A stretch of DNA of 35,222 bases from Flammeovirga aprica JL-4 (GCF_012844305.1 NZ_JABANE010000094.1:1-35222); one strand, 5' to 3'. Positions 23,280 to 33,168 are shown, counted from the stretch's first letter. Made by a program: numbers and translations. The notes: generated from the sequence alone by a model not told the origin.

Positions 23280-26117
23280 TTATTGCTTGATGACTCTATA
23301 GACCTTCGTTTGATCTTTAGAGATGAGTTGGAAAATGTAAATCCCTTTTGAAAGAGAAGTTGTTGGAATAGTTAGATGATGAACACCGCTGTTTAAATTG
23401 TTGAAATTTTTAAGTTGGACAAGTTGTCCGTTAGCATTAAATATTTTTGCACTGATCGATTCATTATTTTCTAATTGAATATCAATGTTGAGATCATATT
23501 CGAATGGATTAGGATAAACATTGCCTAATGCACTGTGAAGCTCTACTTCTAATTCATTTCTTTTTCTAGCATTATTACCGTTAAAGAAAGTGTCATAGCT
23601 TTGGGCATATTCATAATTTGTCGTTTTATCCCAGTTGATTGACCAAGTCATCATACCTCTTAGTTCAGGGTAGCCTTCACTTTTTACCAGTTTATATTCT
23701 CCTCCGAAAGAAACACCGTTTACCAAATAGTTCAATGCTTTTTGTACTTCTGCGGGTGGAGTATAACCGCCAGCAGGTGCGGCAGGTTTGTTTGCAGGCA
23801 GACCTAAGGCCACTTGATCTTCTCTGAAAGCAGGGAAGAAGCCTGCAACACTTTTCGACTCAAAACCTTGTAACAACATTTCTGTCATTGCAACTATAAA
23901 GTCAGCAGTTCCTTGCGTATAAGCTTTTCCATCAAGAGCACCCAAACTACCTGTGTTGTAAAGCTGTACGTGTACATAATCCAATTGATCTCTTAATGAG
24001 TGAAGAATTGGAAGGTAACCACCCCATGATCCGCCGTAGGCTGTTTGTCCACCTTGAACATAAGCAGTTTCAGGAGCAGATGTCAACAAGAATGAAGGGC
24101 CGAAATGAGCTTTGATAGCCTGCATTCCTTCTATAAAGTTCAAGACTCTTGGTGTTGTTGGGTTAGTGAAATCATCATCACCTGCATTAAGAGTCAAAGA
24201 AGAGCCCTCTAGGTCAATGTCTACTCCGTCAAAGCCGTAAGTTTCACATAAACTGATCATTGAAGTGACAAATTTTTGTTGCTCTTCTTCATTATCAAGG
24301 TGAACCACTCCGTTGGCCCCACCAAGTGACAGGAGTACTTTTTTGCCTCTGCTTTGCAGGTAAGCTACATCTGCTTTAAACTCCGCTCTTGACTTATCAG
24401 AAGGCTCATTTTGGAAATTGTCTATGTCGATAGGATCAAAAATCATTGTGTTGTCTATATCTCTGATTTTTGGTTCAGCAAAGGCAATACAAATCACATT
24501 GTATCTATCGTCAACATCTTTTAATCGGATATAAGGAACACTAGATAGATTCCAGTTGTGCCAGTAACCTACCAGTACTTTATCTGTAAATGCTAAGTTT
24601 TCTTCTACAGTAATTGAGATGCTTTGATCTGTTGTTAGTCCTTCGTCATCTGTAGCAGAAAATACAATGGTATAGTTGCCGAATGAAGAAGGTGTCCACG
24701 AAGCAGAAGAACTGTTGTAAGTAGTGCCGTCTACTGTAATGCTGTGAGAAACAATGCTTCCATCTATATCTGATGCTTCAAATGAAATAGCGATGGCAGA
24801 TAATGAAGTTTGTTTGATGACTTTATTTTCCGCAGGAGTGAATGAAGTGATGACAGGATATTGAGGTCCTTGTGGTTCACTAATAGTGAGTACATAAGAA
24901 GCAGTGCTTGATTTTCCTTTGTCATCCGAAGCATTGATTTCTACAGCGTAACTGCCATAAGCAGAAGGAGTCCATTGGGTTGTGAAATTATCATTATTCT
25001 GAGAGGCGTTTAAAGTAATGCCATCTACAGTGAAAGTTGCTGTAATTACGTCACCTTCTATGTCTATTATTGAGGCACTTAAAGTAGTGGCAATTAAACC
25101 TACTGATGAAGCATCTGTTGCAGTAATTTCAGGAGCTGTGTTTGTATCAACACAAGGTCCTAATGGTTTCCACCAATGATCCGCTTCTCCAGGAGTGATA
25201 TTATAAAGGTTGTCTACTTGAGCTTCATATAAATCACCTTGGTAGACTACAATATCATTGGTATTATAGGTTGAAGGATAAGGTGCATACTCCGGATAAC
25301 TACAATTTCCTTGCACTGTTTCTTCTATTGTGATGGAAATAGAACTGCTTGCAGTCAGTCCGTCATTATCGGTTGTAGCACCTGTAATAGTGTAAGTGCC
25401 AAAAGCAGATGGGGTCCAAGATGCTGAGGCAGAAGGGAAAGTCTGCCCGTCTACCGTGATGCTGGAAGATACAATTGATCCGTCCGTATCATTTACATCA
25501 AGCTGTATGTTGATTGGGCTTAATGCAGAGGTTTTAATCACTTCACCGTCCGCAGGAGAAGTGAAATTGATTGTAGGAGATACTGGCTGATTTGAAGTAA
25601 TACTAAAATTCAAAGATGTACTACTTTCACTGCCTTTATCGTCAATAGCAGTCGCCGTTGCTGTGAAATCCCCTGCAATACTTGGGGTCCATTGTAGAGT
25701 ACTTCCTGAGAAAGTTACACCGTTTATAGTAATAGAAGTGCCTTCTACAGTGCCATCAGTATCAGAAGCTGTGATTGCGAAATCAATAGAAGCTGTTTCT
25801 TCTAATACAAAAGAACTGTTATTGGCAGGCAGTGTGAAGGCGACACTTGGCGCTTGATTGTCATCACAGATACCGATTTCTTCCCAAGGTCCCCACTCCG
25901 CTGCACCTGGCGTGTCACCTTGCGTCCACCATTTTGAGCTGTAGAGCTTACCATTGTACACTACTTGTGTACCGCTTTGAGCATAAGTTGAAGAAGAGTT
26001 CCACTCTGCTACACCATCACAAGGCGAAGCATTCATAGCTGTCAATAGAGTGGTTGCGTGGGTAGCATTATACATAGCGATAATGCCCACTAAGAGTAGT
26101 AGTTTAAAAATTTTCAT
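23280..26117 (-). CDS. Secreted multidomain GH18 chitinase with T9SS sorting domain
   Basis: 945 residues. Order: signal peptide (1 to about 21); CBM5/12-like chitin-binding module (about 33-84, AEWNSSSTYAQSGTQVVYNG, WWTQGDTPG); two Ig-like/cadherin-like domains (about 85-267, each with DTDG and SITVDG units); a second CBM5/12-like module (about 270-322, YNTNDIVVYQGDLYEAQ, ITPGEADHWWKPLGPC); two more Ig-like domains (about 323-506); a GH18 catalytic domain (about 508-850) with the catalytic DxxDxDxE as DGVDIDLEG near 630, preceded by LLSLGGA and followed by VQLYNTG and MTWSINWD; and a C-terminal Por/type IX sorting domain (about 860-945, NVYPNPF, KIFNANGQLV, KGIYIFQL). It should hydrolyse chitin at the surface or outside the cell after export through the type IX system. 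It is a single gene followed by a terminator. Confidence 0.95.
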   Translation of the reverse strand: MKIFKLLLLVGIIAMYNATHATTLLTAMNASPCDGVAEWNSSSTYAQSGTQVVYNGKLYSSKWWTQGDTPGAAEWGPWEEIGICDDNQAPSVAFTLPANNSSFVLEETASIDFAITASDTDGTVEGTSITINGVTFSGSTLQWTPSIAGDFTATATAIDDKGSESSTSLNFSITSNQPVSPTINFTSPADGEVIKTSALSPINIQLDVNDTDGSIVSSSITVDGQTFPSASASWTPSAFGTYTITGATTDNDGLTASSSISITIEETVQGNCSYPEYAPYPSTYNTNDIVVYQGDLYEAQVDNLYNITPGEADHWWKPLGPCVDTNTAPEITATDASSVGLIATTLSASIIDIEGDVITATFTVDGITLNASQNNDNFTTQWTPSAYGSYAVEINASDDKGKSSTASYVLTISEPQGPQYPVITSFTPAENKVIKQTSLSAIAISFEASDIDGSIVSHSITVDGTTYNSSSASWTPSSFGNYTIVFSATDDEGLTTDQSISITVEENLAFTDKVLVGYWHNWNLSSVPYIRLKDVDDRYNVICIAFAEPKIRDIDNTMIFDPIDIDNFQNEPSDKSRAEFKADVAYLQSRGKKVLLSLGGANGVVHLDNEEEQQKFVTSMISLCETYGFDGVDIDLEGSSLTLNAGDDDFTNPTTPRVLNFIEGMQAIKAHFGPSFLLTSAPETAYVQGGQTAYGGSWGGYLPILHSLRDQLDYVHVQLYNTGSLGALDGKAYTQGTADFIVAMTEMLLQGFESKSVAGFFPAFREDQVALGLPANKPAAPAGGYTPPAEVQKALNYLVNGVSFGGEYKLVKSEGYPELRGMMTWSINWDKTTNYEYAQSYDTFFNGNNARKRNELEVELHSALGNVYPNPFEYDLNIDIQLENNESISAKIFNANGQLVQLKNFNNLNSGVHHLTIPTTSLSKGIYIFQLISKDQTKVYRVIKQ

Positions 26118-26414
26118 ATATGTAGTAGTGTTGTTAATTAAATGCTCTAATTAATAGAGTAACTGAAGGTTGATATCACGAAACAAAGAAATGATTGTAG
26201 TATGAGCAAGAAGAGAAAGGGATCATTTGGGAGTACAGCTCAAAATCTGATGGGGTACATCAGATAAAAGTGGATAATTTCTTCGGGGTACGTTTAATGG
26301 ATAAAACACTATTATAAGTTGTTTTTTTGGGGTACAAATCAGAGGGTGTAGATTGAAAATGACTGAATTCTTAAATATTTTTTTAATTTAGTGTAATCTT
26401 CAATCACGACTTTT
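26118..26414. promoter_or_regulatory. Divergent control region with repeated GGGGTAC
   Basis: The 297 bases between the chitinase gene (minus) and the LpxR-like gene (plus) hold three exact GGGGTAC copies (26252-26258, 26285-26291, 26339-26345) and one near copy GGGAGTAC (26229-26236), all in one orientation. Two copies continue as GGGGTACAtCAG and GGGGTACAaaTCAG. A short AT palindrome CTCTA-N5-TAGAG (26145-26159) lies in the chitinase leader. No exact TAnnTTTG box was found. The repeats may bind a regulator; this is inference. Confidence 0.4.
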
Positions 26415-27494
26415 ATGAAATTACTACTTCTTATTTTTTGTCTATCTACTTTCTCAATTCCACTTTACAGTCAAGTAGATTCCTTGGGAAAACAACAAAG
26501 TGAGTATATCAGTCTTTCCTCTCAAAATGATTTCTATCAATATTGGTTGCAATCTGATCGGAATTTTACCAACGGTATTCATATCACCTGGTCCAGTCAT
26601 CATTTTAATAATAAGGTGATGGATAAAATCTTATTCGGATTAAAGCATTCCACCCAAAAAGAATTCAGTTTGATATTAGGACAGGACATGCATACCCCTG
26701 AAAATGCAGCACTTTTTGAGGTAGACTCCACCGATAGACCTTATGCAGGGTTGTTGTATCTAACTTACCGAAAAGTAACAACAGATTATTGGAGGGCATT
26801 GAAACTGGAAACTAATCTTTACGTGGGTGTTCAAGGACCAGCAGCAGGAGCGGGAGCAACCCAAAATTTTATGCACAGCCTTTTTCTGGAGAATACTGAT
26901 TTTAACGGTTGGGGTAATCAAATCGGAAATGGATTGGTTTTGGATTTAGATGTGGAAGTAAGTAAAATGTTGCCATTGACTGGGAAAATTTACGAAACCA
27001 ATATCTTTGGAAAAGCACATATAGGAACTATCTATAATTACTTTTTGTCGGGTCTTCAATTTAAGCTGGGAAAATATAATGATACTTATTACAGCAGAGA
27101 TGGTATAAGGCAAAAATACCCACCGAGAATAGATTCATCAGACAAGATGAGTAAGGCCAGAAGGAAAAAGAATGGGAAAAAAGGATTAGGAAATACCTTT
27201 AATGATTTGTTACCGAGTTTGAATAATGTAAAGCAGATTTACTTTTTTACTGAGTTCCAAGTGGGAGCATTGCTCTATGATGGTACTGCACAGGGAAGTT
27301 TAATACAGTTTGAATCAAGTCCTTATGTGTTGAAAGCAGAACAGATAGACCCTTTGATTCTTAACTGGGTTTATGGTATTAACTTCAATTGGGGCCGTTT
27401 TATGTTCCAGTATTACAGGGTAGTGGTTAACGATAGCTTTAGAAGAGGGAATCTTTTTGGATGGGGTGAAATTTCTGTTTTTTATGGCTTGTAA
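26415..27494 (+). CDS. LpxR-like (DUF2219) outer-membrane lipid A deacylase family protein
   Basis: 359 residues with a signal peptide (MKLLLLIFCLSTFSIPLYS). The mature protein carries the LpxR/DUF2219 pattern: SQNDFYQYW with the N38-D39 pair, DRNFTNGIHI, DRPYAGLLYL, then GPAAGAGATQNFMHSLFLE with a candidate catalytic His (H154) and GWGNQIGN, and many alternating beta strands ending in an aromatic residue, as in an outer-membrane barrel. LpxR removes the 3'-acyloxyacyl chain of lipid A; members in Bacteroidota are mostly untested. A Lys/Arg-rich insertion near 240-255 (SKARRKKNGKKG) is not typical of the known enzyme and probably forms a loop. It begins 297 bp from the divergent chitinase gene. 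Confidence 0.8.
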   Translation: MKLLLLIFCLSTFSIPLYSQVDSLGKQQSEYISLSSQNDFYQYWLQSDRNFTNGIHITWSSHHFNNKVMDKILFGLKHSTQKEFSLILGQDMHTPENAALFEVDSTDRPYAGLLYLTYRKVTTDYWRALKLETNLYVGVQGPAAGAGATQNFMHSLFLENTDFNGWGNQIGNGLVLDLDVEVSKMLPLTGKIYETNIFGKAHIGTIYNYFLSGLQFKLGKYNDTYYSRDGIRQKYPPRIDSSDKMSKARRKKNGKKGLGNTFNDLLPSLNNVKQIYFFTEFQVGALLYDGTAQGSLIQFESSPYVLKAEQIDPLILNWVYGINFNWGRFMFQYYRVVVNDSFRRGNLFGWGEISVFYGL

Positions 27495-27557
27495 ATAATT
27501 GGAACTGAGTAAGAAAAATATAAGGATATTAATAAGCTGTTTTAATTTCTAAGTGAA

Positions 27558-29441
27558 ATGAAACGCAATTTTGGAATCTCCGGTCTAAAATTATATAATA
27601 CAAGTCAATTTCAATTCGCCGACTCACAGAAACCTATTTTTAAATTGCAGCACTACTTAAAATTATTAAAACAGCTTAATGACGGAATCATCGTAATCAA
27701 TAATCAAAGTAAGATTGTATTTACGAATAATTCATTATGTCAATTTTTAAACTACGTTGAAGATGATCTACTACAAAGGAATATCGATGAGATAATAGTA
27801 AGTGATAGAAGTTTTCATGAGATTATGTCCCACAATGTAGGGCGAATCACGTCTGATGAGTACTTTTTTGAGAGGTTTAGGGTATTGAAGAAAGATAAAA
27901 CCTTATCAACCGCTACTGTTTATATCTCCAAAAATTCCATGGGTGATGAACTGACGTATACGCTTTTGTTCAAAGAAATAGACAAAAGTGATGAAGATGA
28001 TATGGTTGATTATAAAAGTTTAATTGACCATAACACAGATCACGTTTTTCAAGTCGACAGAGATTTGAAAATCATATACATCAATCATGTTTCTCCTGGA
28101 CTTTCTAAAAAAGAAGTGTTGGGAACAAGATGTACGATTTACTTACCCCCTGGTTCTCAGAAGGTAGCGGAGTCAAAGATGAGAGAGGTTTTCGATACAG
28201 GTATTCCTCAGAATTATCAAATTGATTATAAAGCTCCTTTTGGGATGATGTATTATGAGACAAATGTCACACCTGTTTTTGATGGAGAAAATGTAGTGAG
28301 ACTTAATTTGATCACGAGGGATATCACCGAGGGGTATAAAGCACAGATCGCTTTAGAGGAAAAAGAAAGGTTTTTAAGGAAAATCAATCTTAATGCTCAA
28401 AATGGAGTTTACATTTTTGATGTGAAATTAGGTAAAAACACTTTTGCTAATGAACAAGCAATTAATTTGCTTGGTTACTCATCAGAAGATTATGCTAAAT
28501 TGGGTAGAGAAGAACTATTGGAACTATTTCACCCGGAAGATCATGAGAGAATTTTTGCCCATTGGGAAAGCCTTAATAATGCAAAAGAAAACGAATCTTT
28601 CTTTATAGTATACCGTTTCAAAGCCAAATGTGGAAAATGGAAATGGTTAAGGTCCAAAGATTCCCCTTTTGAATATGATGAGGAAGGAAACCTTATGACA
28701 ATTCTTGGTTCATTTGTAGATATTACTGATATTATAGAATTACAGAATGCAACTTCAGAGCTACAGCAAAAGAACGTTGAGATAAAAGACATGCTGTTTC
28801 AAGCATCACATGATATTAGAAGCCCAATTAACAATGTAGCACAGTTAGTACAGTTGTCCATTGACGCAGGAGAAGTGCAAGAACCGGTGTTGAAGGTGAT
28901 AGGTAAATCTGTGAAACGACTCAACAGTCTAGTAGAATCTTTGATGAATTATGGAAAATTGGATAAGAAATTTGAAGTGACAGAGGAAGATCTCAATGAG
29001 TTGATAACAGATGTTTTAGCAGATTTAAATTATAAAATTGAGGAAAATGAGGTGAATTTTGATGTGGAGAAATTACCAACAATCCTCTGTTCTAGAGTAG
29101 GTATATACAGAGTTTTCCAGAATCTTATTAGTAACGCATTAAAATTTAGACATTCTCAAGGTGAAACTAATATTCAAGTGGCTAGTGAAGAGCATGATGA
29201 TTATTGGCAATTTTCTGTCACTGATAATGGTATTGGTATTGATGAGAAAAACAGAGAAGAAATATTTAAGGCTTTTACTCGATTAAATACCTATTCAGAA
29301 TTTGAAGGAAATGGACTGGGTTTGGCCAGCTGTAAAAAGATTATTGATAAACATCATGGGAAAATATGGGTAGATGAAAACCCCTTAGGAGGGAGTAAGT
29401 TTATCTTTACAGTTCAGAAGAACCTGAAGTCTGCAGAATAA
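27558..29441 (+). CDS. Soluble histidine kinase with three PAS domains
   Basis: 627 residues, no membrane segment, so cytosolic. Three PAS domains: about 30-140 (LNDGIIVINNQSKIVFTN), about 151-265 (HNTDHVFQVDRDLKIIYIN), and a PAS with PAC tail about 272-393 (NGVYIFDVKLGKNTFAN, LFHPEDHERI, ILGSFVDITD). Then HisKA with phospho-acceptor H418 in ASHDIRSPINN, and HATPase_c with N-box VFQNLISNALKFR, G1 VTDNGIGID, F-box IFKAFTRL and G2 GNGLGLA. It autophosphorylates and passes phosphate to a response regulator that is not encoded nearby, making it an orphan kinase. The ligands of the PAS domains cannot be read. It follows the LpxR-like gene by 63 bp, possibly in one unit, and ends at a bidirectional terminator. 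Confidence 0.93.
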   Translation: MKRNFGISGLKLYNTSQFQFADSQKPIFKLQHYLKLLKQLNDGIIVINNQSKIVFTNNSLCQFLNYVEDDLLQRNIDEIIVSDRSFHEIMSHNVGRITSDEYFFERFRVLKKDKTLSTATVYISKNSMGDELTYTLLFKEIDKSDEDDMVDYKSLIDHNTDHVFQVDRDLKIIYINHVSPGLSKKEVLGTRCTIYLPPGSQKVAESKMREVFDTGIPQNYQIDYKAPFGMMYYETNVTPVFDGENVVRLNLITRDITEGYKAQIALEEKERFLRKINLNAQNGVYIFDVKLGKNTFANEQAINLLGYSSEDYAKLGREELLELFHPEDHERIFAHWESLNNAKENESFFIVYRFKAKCGKWKWLRSKDSPFEYDEEGNLMTILGSFVDITDIIELQNATSELQQKNVEIKDMLFQASHDIRSPINNVAQLVQLSIDAGEVQEPVLKVIGKSVKRLNSLVESLMNYGKLDKKFEVTEEDLNELITDVLADLNYKIEENEVNFDVEKLPTILCSRVGIYRVFQNLISNALKFRHSQGETNIQVASEEHDDYWQFSVTDNGIGIDEKNREEIFKAFTRLNTYSEFEGNGLGLASCKKIIDKHHGKIWVDENPLGGSKFIFTVQKNLKSAE

Positions 29442-29442
29442 A

Positions 29443-29476
29443 AAAACGGAGATGCTTCGAAAAGTATCTCCGTTTT
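29443..29476. terminator. Bidirectional terminator between the kinase and glnS
   Basis: Stem AAAACGGAGAT/ATCTCCGTTTT (29443-29453 and 29466-29476) extended by GCTT/AAGT with a 4-base loop. A and T runs flank it on both strands, suiting the convergent genes ending at 29441 and 29508. Confidence 0.85.
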
Positions 29477-29507
29477 AATTTTATATCTTAAACTATTTTA
29501 CAACAGC

Positions 29508-31217
29508 TTAGCTCTTTTTTGCCCAAGAATCTCTCAATCCAACAGTCTTGTTAAAAATCATATTCTCAGGAGTAGAATCTTGATCTAAGATAAAGTAACC
29601 CATTCTTTGGAATTGGAAATTATCGCCCGCTTTGTTGTCTTTCAAAGATGGCTCAACTTTACAACCTTCAATTACTTGTAGCGATTCTGGATTTAAGAAA
29701 GTCTTGAAATCAATCACTTCTTTTGTCTCTGGATCTTTACGAGCATCAGGAGCTTCGTCAGAGAATAAACGATCGTAAAGGTTTACTTTCGCGTCTACTG
29801 CATGTTCTGCTGATACCCAGTGCAAAGTACCTTTTACTTTACGCTTCGACTCTTCAGTTCCGCTACCCGAACGAGAAAGAGGATCATAAGTACAGTGGAT
29901 TTCTGTAATATTTCCATCTTCGTCCTTCACACAGCTTTCTCCTTTGATGATGTAAGCATTTTTCAAACGAACTTCTTTACCAATCGTCAAACGGAAGAAC
30001 TTACGGTTAGCACTTTCTTTAAAGTCTTCTCTTTCGATGTATAACTCTTTAGAGAAAGGAACTTGACGTGAACCTGAGTTTTCATCTTCTGGATTATTCT
30101 CAGCTTCTAGCCACTCTGTTTTACCTTCTTCATAGTTGTCGATCACTAATTTAATAGGATCCAAAACAGCCATAACACGAGGAGCAGTCTTGTTCAAGTC
30201 TTCTCTAATCGCAAACTCTAATAAAGAAACGTCAATCACGTTATCTCTCTTTGTGATACCTACAGTATTTGCAAAGTTTCTGATAGAAGCAGGTGTATAA
30301 CCTCTTCTTCTTAAACCAGAAATTGTTGGCATACGAGGATCATCCCATCCGTTCACAACACCTTCTTCTACCAATTGTAAAAGCTTACGCTTAGACATTA
30401 CTGTATAGTTCAAGTTCAAACGTGAGAACTCAGTTTGTTCTGGACGTGTTTTATCAGCCTCTGCTAATTGATCCAAGAACCAATTGTATAAAGGTCTGTG
30501 TACCTCAAACTCAGTCGTACAAAGTGAGTTCGTGATTCCCTCAATGTAATCTGATTGACCATGTGCCCAATCGTACATAGGGTAGATGCACCACTTGTCA
30601 CCTGTTCTATGGTGAGCCTTTTTGATGATTCTGTATAAGAATGGGTCACGAAGGTGCATGTTAGGGTTGGCCATATCAATTTTAGCTCTTAATACCCTAG
30701 AACCTTCTTCAAACTTGCCTTCTTTCATGCCTTCAAAAAGCTCCAAGTTCTCTTCCACAGAACGCTCTCTGAATGGAGAGTTAGTACCTGGAGTAGTAGG
30801 AGTACCTTTTTGAGAAGCAATTACGTCAGCCGCTTGATCGTCTACATATGCTTTTCCTTCTTTGATTAATTTCACTGCCCAATCATAAAGTTGGTCGAAA
30901 TAATCAGAAGTAAACTTTGGTTCACCTTCCCAGTTGAAGCCTAACCATTCGATATCTCTTTTGATTGAATCTACATACTCCTGATCCTCTTTGGCAGGGT
31001 TTGTATCATCAAAACGAAGGTTTGTACCCGCACCTTCAAATTCTTGTGATAAACCGAAGTTTAAGCAGATTGATTTTGCGTGGCCAATGTGTAAATAACC
31101 ATTTGGCTCAGGAGGAAAACGGAATAATAGTTTACCTCCATTTTTATTTGATGCTAACTCTTCAGTGATTTTTTCACGGATAAAGTCCAGCCTTTTTTCA
31201 GTGTTTTTTTCTTCCAT
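29508..31217 (-). CDS. glnS: Glutaminyl-tRNA synthetase
   Basis: 569 residues from ATG 31217, close to E. coli GlnS; the longer in-frame start at 31274 would add 19 residues not typical of the family (MIKCDRSQNFYHAF). The class I HIGH motif is in PPEPNGYLHIGHAKS near residue 36, followed by LRFDDTNPAKED, and the KMSKS-type loop is in YTVMSKRKL. The C-terminal anticodon-binding beta barrels follow (FRLTIGKEVRLKNAYII, GTLHWVS). It charges tRNA-Gln with glutamine directly. The gltX gene lies upstream on the same strand with a 67-bp gap, so both synthetases are probably one transcription unit. A bidirectional terminator follows. Confidence 0.96.
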   Translation of the reverse strand: MEEKNTEKRLDFIREKITEELASNKNGGKLLFRFPPEPNGYLHIGHAKSICLNFGLSQEFEGAGTNLRFDDTNPAKEDQEYVDSIKRDIEWLGFNWEGEPKFTSDYFDQLYDWAVKLIKEGKAYVDDQAADVIASQKGTPTTPGTNSPFRERSVEENLELFEGMKEGKFEEGSRVLRAKIDMANPNMHLRDPFLYRIIKKAHHRTGDKWCIYPMYDWAHGQSDYIEGITNSLCTTEFEVHRPLYNWFLDQLAEADKTRPEQTEFSRLNLNYTVMSKRKLLQLVEEGVVNGWDDPRMPTISGLRRRGYTPASIRNFANTVGITKRDNVIDVSLLEFAIREDLNKTAPRVMAVLDPIKLVIDNYEEGKTEWLEAENNPEDENSGSRQVPFSKELYIEREDFKESANRKFFRLTIGKEVRLKNAYIIKGESCVKDEDGNITEIHCTYDPLSRSGSGTEESKRKVKGTLHWVSAEHAVDAKVNLYDRLFSDEAPDARKDPETKEVIDFKTFLNPESLQVIEGCKVEPSLKDNKAGDNFQFQRMGYFILDQDSTPENMIFNKTVGLRDSWAKKS

Positions 31218-31284
31218 GTTCAATGTGAGTATAAAAGCATGATAGAAATTTTGACTCCTATCACACTTTATCATAAACTAAACT

Positions 31285-32829
31285 CTAGTTGCCCTCTTTT
31301 AGTTTATTAATTTTTTCAATTGCGATGTTAATTCTTTCAGCCACTTCTTTGTTGCCTAAGATTTCTTGCATGATCATCAAATCAGGACCGCCACCTTTAC
31401 CAGAGATTGCTACTCTTAATGCAGGCATTACTTGTCCGATTTTCATTTCGTGATTTTCCAAGACTTTCATGAAAATGTCTTTAGCATCATCAGCAGTGAA
31501 GCTTTCAGCATTTTCAATTGTACTCGCATATTCTTGTAAAACAGCTACCCCTTCAGGTTTCCATTTTTTCTTTACTGTCTTCTTATCGTATTCTTGAGGT
31601 TTCTCGAAGTAGAAACGACCATCTCTCCAGATCTCTTGAGGGAAAGTCACACGCTCTTTCAACTGATTAGCCACTAATGCTGCTTTCTCAGGAGTTGTTT
31701 CTTTTCCTTCAGCAGTCATATCAGCAATTAAATATTGTGCTAACTCAGCATCAGGTCTATTTTTTAAGTACTGTTGGTTGTACCATTTCGCTTTATCGAT
31801 ATCGAATTTAGTACCTGCCTTCGTTACTCTTTCCATTGTAAATTCATCACATAATTCTTGTAATGTGAAGAATTCACGCTCGTCACCTGGGTTCCATCCT
31901 AAGAATGATAAGAAGTTGATGAAAGCATCTGCTAAGAAACCATCTTCTTTGAAACCTCTTGAGATATCACCAGATTGAGGGTCTTTCCACTCTAATGGGA
32001 ATACCGCAAAGCCCATCTTATCACCGTCTCTCTTGCTTAATTTACCGTTGCCATCAGGCTTCAATAATAACGGCAAGTGAGCAAAACGAGGCATTGTATC
32101 TTCCCAACCTAAGTATTTGTATAATAAAACGTGCAATGGAGCAGAAGGTAACCACTCTTCACCTCTGATCACGTGAGTGATTCCCATTAAGTGGTCATCC
32201 ACAACGTTAGCCAAGTGGTAAGTAGGCATTCCATCCGACTTCATTAAGATTTTATCATCGATAGTATGAGAATGTACCATTACCCAACCACGTACCATAT
32301 CATTCAATCTAATTTCTTCCTTTTTAGGAACCTTTAAACGAATAACGTAAGGAGCACCACTCTCAATTCTTTCTTTCACTTCCTCTTCAGAAAGTGTCAA
32401 AGAGTTGGTCATCTGTGTACGTGTCATCGAATTGTATTGAGGGGTATTGACACGTGCCGCTTTCAAACGCTCACGCATTTCCTCCAATTCTTCAGAAGTA
32501 TCAAATGCATAATAAGCAAGACCGTCTTTCACCAACTGCTCAGCATATTCTTTATATATCTCTTTTCTCTCAGACTGTCGGTAAGGACCACAATCACCAG
32601 GGTTCCATGGTGCCTCATCAGCAACGATACCTGCCCATTCTAAACTCTGTCGGATATATTCTTCAGCACCTTCCACAAAACGGCTCTGGTCTGTATCTTC
32701 AATACGTACCAAGAAGTCACCGCCATTGTGTTTGGCGAATAAGTAATTAAATAAAGCTGTGCGCACTCCACCAATGTGAAGAGGTCCAGTAGGACTTGGA
32801 GCAAAACGTACTCTTACCTTATTTTCCAT
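31285..32829 (-). CDS. gltX: Glutamyl-tRNA synthetase
   Basis: 514 residues. The bacterial GluRS signatures are clear: FAPSPTGPLHIGGVRTALF at residues 9-27 (HIGH equivalent), LVRIEDTDQSR, GEEWLPSAPLH, and KLSKRDGDK (KMSKS equivalent) near 264. The C-terminal third is the all-helical anticodon-binding domain, typical of bacterial GluRS. It ligates glutamate to tRNA-Glu. A well-matched -7 box lies about 40 bases upstream, and glnS follows on the same strand. The start at 32829 directly precedes the conserved first strand (KVRVRFAPS), so it is secure. Confidence 0.97.
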   Translation of the reverse strand: MENKVRVRFAPSPTGPLHIGGVRTALFNYLFAKHNGGDFLVRIEDTDQSRFVEGAEEYIRQSLEWAGIVADEAPWNPGDCGPYRQSERKEIYKEYAEQLVKDGLAYYAFDTSEELEEMRERLKAARVNTPQYNSMTRTQMTNSLTLSEEEVKERIESGAPYVIRLKVPKKEEIRLNDMVRGWVMVHSHTIDDKILMKSDGMPTYHLANVVDDHLMGITHVIRGEEWLPSAPLHVLLYKYLGWEDTMPRFAHLPLLLKPDGNGKLSKRDGDKMGFAVFPLEWKDPQSGDISRGFKEDGFLADAFINFLSFLGWNPGDEREFFTLQELCDEFTMERVTKAGTKFDIDKAKWYNQQYLKNRPDAELAQYLIADMTAEGKETTPEKAALVANQLKERVTFPQEIWRDGRFYFEKPQEYDKKTVKKKWKPEGVAVLQEYASTIENAESFTADDAKDIFMKVLENHEMKIGQVMPALRVAISGKGGGPDLMIMQEILGNKEVAERINIAIEKINKLKEGN

Positions 32830-33168
32830 TTTTTATATTAATAAATTTTATTTTTTCTTTTTAGAATGTGCAAAGCTAAACAAATAAGAGCGAAAATGTT
32901 TTAAATATTATATTGAACTTTCAAGAATATGAATTGATTTAAGAACATTATAGAAAGTTTTAATAATATCTAGGACTAGAGAAAGGAAAAAAGTATATTG
33001 ATGAGCAGGAATCCAACATCTAACGGAATATTTATAACCAATACTTTCTTCATTTATTCACGTAATTCTTGTAAGAAATCTCTCGTTTAAAAATGAAATA
33101 CTACAGTATCAGGTGCGGTTCCTTATGACCTAAAAAATAACTTCATCATAATTATCAACTTAATATTA
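32830..33168. other. Intergenic region between gltX and the glycosylase-like gene
   Basis: 339 AT-rich bases between divergent genes. It holds the likely gltX promoter near 32871. A 29-codon reading frame from 33001 has no supporting features. No RNA, repeat or clear plus-strand promoter is seen. Confidence 0.5.
32871..32878 (-). promoter_or_regulatory. -7 promoter box for gltX
   Basis: The minus strand reads TAGCTTTG, an exact TAnnTTTG match, 41 bases before the gltX start codon, giving a leader of about 35 nt. The upstream -33 region (TTTAAAACA) is only a partial match to TTG. Confidence 0.45.

Noticed and set aside
32454..32750. 98-codon frame antisense to gltX
   Set aside because: It lies wholly within the conserved 5' part of gltX, has no domain or signal, and is a shadow of the real gene.
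33001..33090. 29-codon plus-strand frame before the glycosylase-like gene
   Set aside because: Composition is ordinary and there is no promoter, ribosome-binding site or homologous motif to support it.
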